From: Arthrobacter sp. Br18
GTDB taxonomy: Bacteria; Actinomycetota; Actinomycetes; Actinomycetales; Micrococcaceae
Assembly: GCF_000520555.1 (NCBI RefSeq)
Contig: NZ_KI914890.1
Span: forward strand, 93,317 to 144,290
Length of the DNA: 50,974 nt
Direction of reading: 5' to 3'
Under the pieces are notes generated by a model. That model had not been told where the DNA came from and did no database searches. It saw only the letters and a program-made list of their open reading frames with translations. Both the position numbers and the translations under genes were made by a program. Of this stretch, positions 45,540 to 50,974 are shown one piece after another (within the stretch, counting starts at the first letter, position 1; each line of letters begins with the position of its first letter).

Positions 45540-47111
45540 ATGACTGTCCAGCGACCACCTGCATCGCCATCCGGATCTTCGCGGCACGCCACTGCGCGCA
45601 CCACGCCCCGACGCCTCAGCCTCGCCGTGTCCACTGCTGCGATCCCCGCCGTGATCCTGTCCTCGGTCGCTCTTGCACAACCGGCGACGGCCGCACCGTC
45701 GGTGCCTTCCTCCGTCGTGCGGGCCTTCAGCCCCGCAACAGCAATCCCAGCGCACACCATCGTCCCGGCAGCGCTCGTCGCGGTCCAGGTGCCGGTGCTC
45801 AACATCCCGACCGTTGTCGTTCCCGAGAGCTACACCGTCCGGGCAGGCGACACCATCAGCGCAATAGCGGCCAGGCACGATCTGTCGACGAGCGACGTCC
45901 TGGACCTCAACGCCATGGACGTGCGCACCATCATCTACCCGGGCCAGAAGATCAAGCTCACCGGCAGCGCAGCCCCGGACACTCCTGCGGCCGACGGCGA
46001 GAAGCCCGCACCGACGGCACCGCAGGGCTCCTATACCGTGCGCTCCGGTGACACCCTGGGCGCCATCGCCGCCCGCCACGGCGTCAGCCTGACGAGCGTC
46101 CTCTCGGCCAATAAACTCGTTTTGAGCTCCGTCATCCACCCCGGCCAGAAGCTTGTCGTGGGTGAGGCCGCCGCCCCTGAGGCGGACGCAAACCCGACAC
46201 CCGCTTCCGCTCCCGCTCCCGCTGCGGCCTACACCGTCCGATCCGGCGACACCCTCGGTGCCATTGCCGCACGGCACGGGATCAGCCTCAGCAGCATCCT
46301 CTCAGCCAACAACCTTTCCAGAACGTCGATCATCCACCCGGGCCAGAAGCTGATCCTCGGCTCGTCACCAGTGTCCGTCCAGTCCCTCCCCGTCCAGTCC
46401 GTCCCCGGCACGGCTCCCGCACCGGCTCCTGCTCCTGCTCCCGCGGACAGCTACACCATCAAGGCCGGAGACACCCTGAGTGCGATCGCCGCACGCAGCA
46501 ACGTCAGCCTTTCCGAGCTGCTCAAGGCGAACAACATCACCGCCGCCACTGTCATTCATCCCGGGAAGACGCTGCGGCTGCCCGGCGCGACTCCCGGTCC
46601 GACACCGGGTCCGGCCCCGGTGGATCTGGTGCCGTCGTCCTTCCTCGGCGTCACCTACCCGGCGCCCGTGGTGGCTGATGCGAACGCGAACAAGCAGCTG
46701 CTCAATTCCCTCCCCGCCCCGAGCCAGGCCGAGATGCGCAAGATCGTTTTCGACACCGCGACAGCCATGGGCGTGGATCCGAGCCTCGCGCTCGCCTTCT
46801 CCTTCCAGGAGTCAGGGTTCAACCAGCGCGCGGTCTCTCCGGCGAATGCCATCGGCGCCATGCAGGTAATTCCGTCCTCCGGAGGATGGGCAAGTGACCT
46901 CGTCGGGCGGAAGCTGAACCTCCTCGACCCGTACGACAACGCGACGGCGGGGGTGGCGATCATCCGCTCCCTCATCCGCTCCAGTCCGTCGCTGGACATT
47001 GCGATCGCTTCCTACTACCAGGGCCAGTATTCAGTGCAGAGCAGGGGCATGTTCGAGGACACCAAGACCTATGTCGCGGCCATCAAGGCCCACCAGGTCA
47101 ACTTCAAGTAG
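45540..47111 (+). CDS. Secreted lytic transglycosylase with four LysM domains
   Basis: A 523-residue exported cell-wall enzyme. It has a twin-arginine-free Sec signal (about 1-52, ending ALAQPATAAP), then four LysM repeats (near 97-142, 162-207, 229-274 and 302-347), each with a YTVRxGDT start and an IHPGQKL or IYPGQKI end, joined by Pro/Ala-rich linkers. The C-terminal lytic transglycosylase domain (about 395-523) has the catalytic glutamate in FQESGFNQ (E424), with AIGAMQVIPSSGGW after it. LysM binds GlcNAc in peptidoglycan; the enzyme cleaves glycan chains. The start has GAGGAA about 7 bases upstream. The frame runs 29 codons further upstream, but that part is unlikely to be translated. 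Confidence 0.94.
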   Translation: MTVQRPPASPSGSSRHATARTTPRRLSLAVSTAAIPAVILSSVALAQPATAAPSVPSSVVRAFSPATAIPAHTIVPAALVAVQVPVLNIPTVVVPESYTVRAGDTISAIAARHDLSTSDVLDLNAMDVRTIIYPGQKIKLTGSAAPDTPAADGEKPAPTAPQGSYTVRSGDTLGAIAARHGVSLTSVLSANKLVLSSVIHPGQKLVVGEAAAPEADANPTPASAPAPAAAYTVRSGDTLGAIAARHGISLSSILSANNLSRTSIIHPGQKLILGSSPVSVQSLPVQSVPGTAPAPAPAPAPADSYTIKAGDTLSAIAARSNVSLSELLKANNITAATVIHPGKTLRLPGATPGPTPGPAPVDLVPSSFLGVTYPAPVVADANANKQLLNSLPAPSQAEMRKIVFDTATAMGVDPSLALAFSFQESGFNQRAVSPANAIGAMQVIPSSGGWASDLVGRKLNLLDPYDNATAGVAIIRSLIRSSPSLDIAIASYYQGQYSVQSRGMFEDTKTYVAAIKAHQVNFK

Positions 47112-47140
47112 AGGCCGATCGGCACGGCGGGGTCCCCCGT

Positions 47141-47204
47141 CCGCTGATTAAGCACCTCGGTTGCTGACCCTCCGGAATGACCACCACACGTGCTTAATCA
47201 GCGG
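47141..47204. repeat. Intergenic inverted repeat (15-bp perfect arms, 34-base loop)
   Basis: CCGCTGATTAAGCAC (47141-47155) and its exact complement (47190-47204) flank a 34-base centre between the LysM gene and the pknL-type kinase gene. The arms contain TGATTAAGCAC, much richer in A+T than the surrounding DNA. The loop is too long for a standard terminator. It could be a repetitive extragenic palindrome or a short non-autonomous element, or a terminator stem for the LysM transcript. Confidence 0.75.
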
Positions 47205-47254
47205 GGGGTGGGTTGGGGCGGGTGTTGGTCCCGCCCCCCTTCGCTGCGCGCGCT

Positions 47255-47260
47255 TACTAT
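47255..47260 (+). promoter_or_regulatory. -10 element of the PASTA kinase gene, probably leaderless
   Basis: TACTAT ends 6 bases before the GTG at 47267, with no ribosome site between. Confidence 0.5.
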
Positions 47261-47266
47261 CGGTAG

Positions 47267-49360
47267 GTGCAGGAACCGCGGAAAGACCCTCTGACAGGCG
47301 CCCTCATCGAGGGGCGTTACCTGGTGCTTTCGCGGCTGGCGCGCGGCGGGATGTCCACGGTCTACCTCGCCACCGACCAGCGGCTCGACCGCAGTGTCGC
47401 CCTCAAGGTGCTGTACCCGCATCTGGCGGAGGACTCCAGCTTCCTTCACCGGTTCGAGCAGGAGGCAAAATCCGCAGCCCGCCTTTCCCACCCGCACGTG
47501 GTGGGGGTGCTGGATCAGGGCATGGAGGACGGCGACGGAATCCGGATCGCCTACCTGGTGATGGAGTATGTGCCGGGACGGACGCTCCGTGACCTGCTGA
47601 GGGAGCGCGGCCGGCTCACTCCGCGCCAAGCCCTTGCCCTGCTGGACCCGGTGGTCGAGGGACTCGGCGCAGCCCACGCTGAAGGACTTGTCCACCGCGA
47701 CGTGAAACCCGAGAACGTGCTGCTCGCGAGCAACGGGCAGATCAAGATCGCCGACTTCGGGCTGGCACGGGCTGTGTCCACCAGCACCGGGACGGGAACC
47801 CTCGTCGGCACGGTGGCCTACCTGTCCCCCGAGCTTGTCACCGGCGGCTCGGCAGATGCCCAGAGCGACATCTACTCCGTCGGCATCGTCCTGTTCGAGC
47901 TGTTGACCGGCCGGCAGCCGTTCACCGGGGACACCCCCATCCAGATCGCATTCCAGCACGCACACTCGAGCGTCCCCGCGCCGTCGACGCTTCTCCCCGG
48001 GCTCCCGCCCGACATCGACGAACTCGTGCAGTGGTGCACCTCCCCGGACCCCGAGGACCGCCCGGTCGACGGTCTTGCGCTGCTGGGAGAGCTCCGCCAT
48101 ATCCGGACCACCCTGACGGACGAGGAGCTGGACTTCACGTCCGACGTCGGCGCCGTCCCGCCCGACCCGGGGGCCGAGGGTGCCACAGGAGTCATCCCCA
48201 CTGCCGGGCCGTCGGGAAAGGTACCGCCGGCGTCGGACCCCCTGCAGTCCCAGCCCATGGCTGCCCACCCCACCACCGTTCTCCGCCGCGACGTGCACGA
48301 GACACGCGTCATCGGCGCGGTACCGCGCGGCCGCCCGGGGCCTCCCCCAGGCACCACCCGTCAGCCGGATCCTGCCCGGTCAGCCGGCAGCTCCCAGAGC
48401 CCCCGGAGCCGGCAGAAGCAACAGCTGAGGGATGCCCAGCGCCCGCAGAAGTCGCTGCGGGGGCCGGCAGCACGCCGGCGGACAACGGTCCTGGTCGCTC
48501 TGCTGGTGCTGCTTGCCGTCCTCGCCGCCGTCTCGGGCTGGTTCTTCGGCGCCGGTCCCGGGGGGATCGTCGCCGTACCCGACGTCGCCAACCGCCCCCT
48601 CGCGGAAGCGCGGGCCCTCCTCGACGAGCAGGGGTTCACCTCGATCAGCACGAACGAGGTCTTCGACGACGCCGTGACGGCCGGCCTGGTGGTGGGAACC
48701 CAACCGCCGGCGGCCGTCGAGGTGCGCCGGTTCGAGCGCGTCGGACTGCTGGTGTCGAAAGGGCCCGAGTTGTTCGCGGTGCCCGATGTGACGGGCGAGA
48801 ACCAGGTGGGCGCGGCCGCGACTCTCGTTGAGGAGAACCTCAGCGTCGGCACGGTCAGCGAGGAGTTCGCCGAAGACGTCGAGGAGGGCCGCGTGGTGAG
48901 CCAGGATCCGGCTGCAGGCACGGAGGTGCGGAAGGGCTTCGCCGTCGCCGTCGTGGTGTCCCAGGGTCCGCGGCCCATCCCGATTCCGGAGGTGACCGGG
49001 CTGCCGCGAGATGCCGCCGTCCGGGCGATCGAGGACGCAGGGCTCACGGCCGAGGTGCTCGATGATGCCGTGAACAGCGTCTCGGTGCCTGAAGGCGCCG
49101 TCGCACTGCAGTCCCCCGCCACGGGAGATGCACGGCGTGGAACCCCGATCGAGCTGACGCTGTCCGCCGGACCCCGAATTCTGCGGGTCCCCAACGTGTT
49201 CTCGAACTCCGAGCAGGAGGCAGTAGCCGCACTGGAGGCCTCGGGTTTCCGGGTGGTGGTCGATTACACCTTCGGAAGCTCGGTCCTCGGCCTGGTCGCC
49301 GGCCAGGACCTCACCGGCAACCAGCCCGAGGGATCAGTGGTGACGATCACCGTCACCTGA
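47267..49360 (+). CDS. pknL: Ser/Thr protein kinase with four PASTA domains (PknL/PknB type)
   Basis: A 697-residue membrane kinase. The kinase domain (about 17-275) has RGGMSTVYLA, the ATP lysine K47 (VALKVL), HRDVKPENVLL (D145), DFGLAR (D163), and a GTVAYLSPEL activation segment. A disordered Pro/Arg-rich stretch leads to one membrane helix (about 406-428) and four PASTA domains (about 436-697), which bind uncross-linked peptidoglycan in relatives. It senses wall status and phosphorylates cell division and wall proteins. The pknL symbol rests on synteny (Rv2175c-like gene and aroG nearby); the presence of PASTA domains is more PknB-like, so this could be a PknB-type duplicate. The GTG start is at the -10, hence probably leaderless. 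Confidence 0.92.
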   Translation: MQEPRKDPLTGALIEGRYLVLSRLARGGMSTVYLATDQRLDRSVALKVLYPHLAEDSSFLHRFEQEAKSAARLSHPHVVGVLDQGMEDGDGIRIAYLVMEYVPGRTLRDLLRERGRLTPRQALALLDPVVEGLGAAHAEGLVHRDVKPENVLLASNGQIKIADFGLARAVSTSTGTGTLVGTVAYLSPELVTGGSADAQSDIYSVGIVLFELLTGRQPFTGDTPIQIAFQHAHSSVPAPSTLLPGLPPDIDELVQWCTSPDPEDRPVDGLALLGELRHIRTTLTDEELDFTSDVGAVPPDPGAEGATGVIPTAGPSGKVPPASDPLQSQPMAAHPTTVLRRDVHETRVIGAVPRGRPGPPPGTTRQPDPARSAGSSQSPRSRQKQQLRDAQRPQKSLRGPAARRRTTVLVALLVLLAVLAAVSGWFFGAGPGGIVAVPDVANRPLAEARALLDEQGFTSISTNEVFDDAVTAGLVVGTQPPAAVEVRRFERVGLLVSKGPELFAVPDVTGENQVGAAATLVEENLSVGTVSEEFAEDVEEGRVVSQDPAAGTEVRKGFAVAVVVSQGPRPIPIPEVTGLPRDAAVRAIEDAGLTAEVLDDAVNSVSVPEGAVALQSPATGDARRGTPIELTLSAGPRILRVPNVFSNSEQEAVAALEASGFRVVVDYTFGSSVLGLVAGQDLTGNQPEGSVVTITVT

Positions 49361-49367
49361 CCAGCGA

Positions 49368-50753
49368 TCACCGCTTGGAGAGTTCGCCCGCCACCAGGAA
49401 AGCCATCTCGAGCGACTGCATGTGGTTGAGGCGGGGATCGCACACCGACTCGTAGCGCTCGAGGAATGACTCCTGGTCCACGGGATCGGCACCGCCGAGG
49501 CACTCGGCGACGTCGTCGCCGGTCATCTCCACGTGGATCCCTCCAGGGAATGTACCCAGCGACTGGTGAACCTCGAAGAACCCCCGAACCTCGTCCATGA
49601 CGTCGTCGAAGTTGCGGGTCTTGTACCCGTTGGGCGAGGTCACCGTATTGCCGTGCATGGGATCCGTCACCCACAGGACCTGGGCGCCCGACGCCGTCAC
49701 CTTCTCGATCAGCGGGGGCAGTTTTTCGCGGATGTTGCCCGCGCCCATCCGCGTGATGAACGTGAGACGCCCCGGTTCACGGTTCGGGTCAAGCTTGTCG
49801 ATGAGCGCGAGGGCGTCCGCCCCCGACGTCGAGGGACCGAGCTTGACCCCGATCGGGTTGCGCACCCTCGACAGGAAGTCGATGTGCGCACTGTCGATAT
49901 CCCTCGTCCGCTCGCCGATCCAGAGGAAGTGGGCGGACGTGTCGTACGGAAGGGACGTGCGGGAATCGATCCGGGTGAGGGCACGCTCGTAGTCGAGCAG
50001 GAGCGCCTCATGGCTCGCAAAGAACTCGACACGCTTCAGTGCCTCGAAATCCGCTCCGCACGCTTCCATGAAGCGGACGGCGCGGTCGATCTCACGGGCG
50101 GTCGACTCGTAGCGCGAGTGGGCGGGATTCGCGGTGAAGCCCTTGTTCCAGTGGTGCACGAGGCGGAGATCGGCGAAGCCTCCCTGCGTGAAGGCGCGGA
50201 TCAGGTTGAGGGTCGACGCCGACGTGTGGTACGCCTTGACCATCCTCGAGGCGTCGTGGCCGCGGGTCTCCGGCGTGAACGGGTAGCCGTTCACCATGTC
50301 CCCCCGGTAGGCGGGAAGCGTTACGCCCCCACGGGTCTCGTCATTGGAGGACCTCGGCTTGGCGAACTGCCCGGCCATCCGTCCCATCTTGATGACGGGC
50401 AGCGACGCGCCGTAGGTCAGGACGACCGCCATCTGAAGGATGGTCTTCACGCGGGCGCTGATCCGATCGGCAGTCGCGCCCTCGAAGGTCTCCGCGCAGT
50501 CTCCGCCCTGCAGGAGGAAAGCCTTCCCCTGGGCGGCGGATGCGAGCCTCTCGCGAAGTACATCCACCTCTCCCGCGAACACGAGCGGCGGCAGGGAGGA
50601 CAACTCCCTGATCGAATCCGCGTACACCGAGCTGTCCTGCCAGGAGGGCTGCTGCGAGATAGCCAGGGACCGCCAGTGATCAAGACCTGCGGTCGGGGCT
50701 GCGGCAGTGGGTTCGACAGTCGGGATAAGGACAGGGGCAATTGAATCGGTCAC
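49368..50753 (-). CDS. aroG: Class II DAHP synthase (AroG)
   Basis: It condenses erythrose 4-phosphate and phosphoenolpyruvate to DAHP, the entry to the shikimate pathway. The 461-residue protein is the class II (plant-like) type found in actinobacteria, with LLQGGDCAETFEG, KMGRMAGQFAKPRS, GDMVNGYPFTPETR, the WIGERTRDIDSAHI segment, GVKLGPSTSGADALA and HGNTVTSPNGYKTR and a GGIHVEMTGDDVAECLGG (in part) metal site. GTG start, 6 bases after TAGGCT. It converges on the PASTA kinase gene with 7 bases between. M. tuberculosis has the same two genes in the same neighbourhood. Confidence 0.97.
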   Translation of the reverse strand: MTDSIAPVLIPTVEPTAAAPTAGLDHWRSLAISQQPSWQDSSVYADSIRELSSLPPLVFAGEVDVLRERLASAAQGKAFLLQGGDCAETFEGATADRISARVKTILQMAVVLTYGASLPVIKMGRMAGQFAKPRSSNDETRGGVTLPAYRGDMVNGYPFTPETRGHDASRMVKAYHTSASTLNLIRAFTQGGFADLRLVHHWNKGFTANPAHSRYESTAREIDRAVRFMEACGADFEALKRVEFFASHEALLLDYERALTRIDSRTSLPYDTSAHFLWIGERTRDIDSAHIDFLSRVRNPIGVKLGPSTSGADALALIDKLDPNREPGRLTFITRMGAGNIREKLPPLIEKVTASGAQVLWVTDPMHGNTVTSPNGYKTRNFDDVMDEVRGFFEVHQSLGTFPGGIHVEMTGDDVAECLGGADPVDQESFLERYESVCDPRLNHMQSLEMAFLVAGELSKR

Positions 50754-50759
50754 CCATTA

Positions 50760-50765
50760 AGCCTA
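50760..50765 (-). promoter_or_regulatory. -10 element of aroG, probably leaderless
   Basis: On the minus strand TAGGCT ends 6 bases before the GTG at 50753, with no ribosome site between. Confidence 0.45.
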
Positions 50766-50819
50766 ATCGCTGGACTACCATGCCGTGTGCCGCGACGTCA
50801 CGCAGCAGGTCCGCTGAAG

Positions 50820-50974
50820 TCACATTGCCGTACGGCCGGTTGGTTCGTCAGGGATCCCCGAGGTCCGCGCATCCTCGGGAGGATCCAAACTTTTGTCCAG
50901 CCTGATCCCGGCGTCCGGAGCAGCCTTTTTGTCGGCCTTCCTGTCGCTTCTCGGGCCGGCTTTCTTCCCGACCT
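50820..50974 (-). CDS. 3' end of an unidentified gene with a Lys-rich tail
   Basis: On the minus strand one frame is open from the right edge to a TGA at 50822-50820, giving about 50 residues that start VGKKAGPRSDRKADKKAA and end GIPDEPTGRTAM. The tail is basic then acidic, like the disordered C-terminus of an enzyme. In related genomes a 1-acylglycerol-3-phosphate acyltransferase (PlsC-like) gene often lies before aroG, and such a tail would fit, but nothing in these residues proves it. The other two frames are also open for some distance, so the call rests on composition. Confidence 0.45.
   Translation of the reverse strand, partial: VGKKAGPRSDRKADKKAAPDAGIRLDKSLDPPEDARTSGIPDEPTGRTAM

Noticed and set aside
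47198-48298. Minus-strand 366-codon frame opposite the kinase gene
   Set aside because: Antisense shadow; kinase motifs lie on the plus strand.

Overview
This 51 kb window is a GC-rich, almost gap-free stretch of core chromosome from an actinobacterium, most likely a member of the Micrococcaceae (Arthrobacter or a close relative). The evidence is the gene content and order, the actinobacterial forms of several genes (class II DAHP synthase, polyphosphate glucokinase, Wag31/DivIVA, SepF, an Rv2175c-like protein, a DUF3040 protein, GlnE beside two GSI glutamine synthetases), and a MurE whose substrate-selecting loop reads DDPHDE instead of the DNPR of diaminopimelate enzymes, which fits a lysine-type cell wall. 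Species cannot be named from sequence alone. I see no tRNA, rRNA, CRISPR array, insertion sequence, prophage or integrase.

Layout. (1) 1-4371: a truncated membrane-anchored kinase-like gene runs off the left edge (minus strand), then lipB-lipA (lipoate synthesis), a DUF4191 membrane protein and a convergent RDD protein. (2) 4372-10626: nitrogen assimilation. glnA sits behind a four-part GlnR-like operator, followed on the other strand by glnE and glnA2. (3) 10781-16937: single-gene units: panB, a 53-residue SPOR-like protein, map, ppgK, nrdR (behind a pair of NrdR-box-like sites), hisD, a small membrane protein and a flavin reductase. (4) 17078-41518: about 24 kb of minus-strand genes. Read in the direction of transcription this is the division and cell wall (dcw) cluster mraZ-rsmH-ftsL-ftsI-murE-murF-mraY-murD-ftsW-murG-murC-ftsQ-ftsZ-pgeF-yggS-sepF-yggT-divIVA, continuing into lspA, an rluD-type gene and dnaE1. 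Most mur/fts genes overlap by 4 to 11 bases or abut. mraZ is preceded by three 10-bp-spaced MraZ-box repeats. (5) 41707-44840: a strong terminator, a DUF3040 gene, dinB and a polyprenyl synthase gene. (6) 44913-50974: an Rv2175c-like DNA-binding protein, a LysM/lytic transglycosylase, a PASTA Ser/Thr kinase (PknL/PknB type), aroG, and the tail of one more minus-strand gene. The order idsA / Rv2175c / kinase / aroG resembles the Mycobacterium tuberculosis Rv2173-Rv2178c region, and region 1-3 resembles Rv2217-Rv2225.

How the genes work together: regions 4 and 6 hold the pathway from UDP-MurNAc to lipid II, the septal synthase and its scaffold, and a cell-wall-sensing kinase with a hydrolase beside it. 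Region 2 holds a synthetase, the enzyme that switches it by adenylylation, and a paralogue that lacks the switch tyrosine.

No plainly new system is visible. The most informative new observations are regulatory: the GlnR-like, NrdR-like and MraZ-like operators, at least ten genes whose -10 hexamer sits so close to the start codon that they should be leaderless, a glnE whose conserved N-terminus extends past any standard start codon, and a large intergenic inverted repeat upstream of the PASTA kinase gene.
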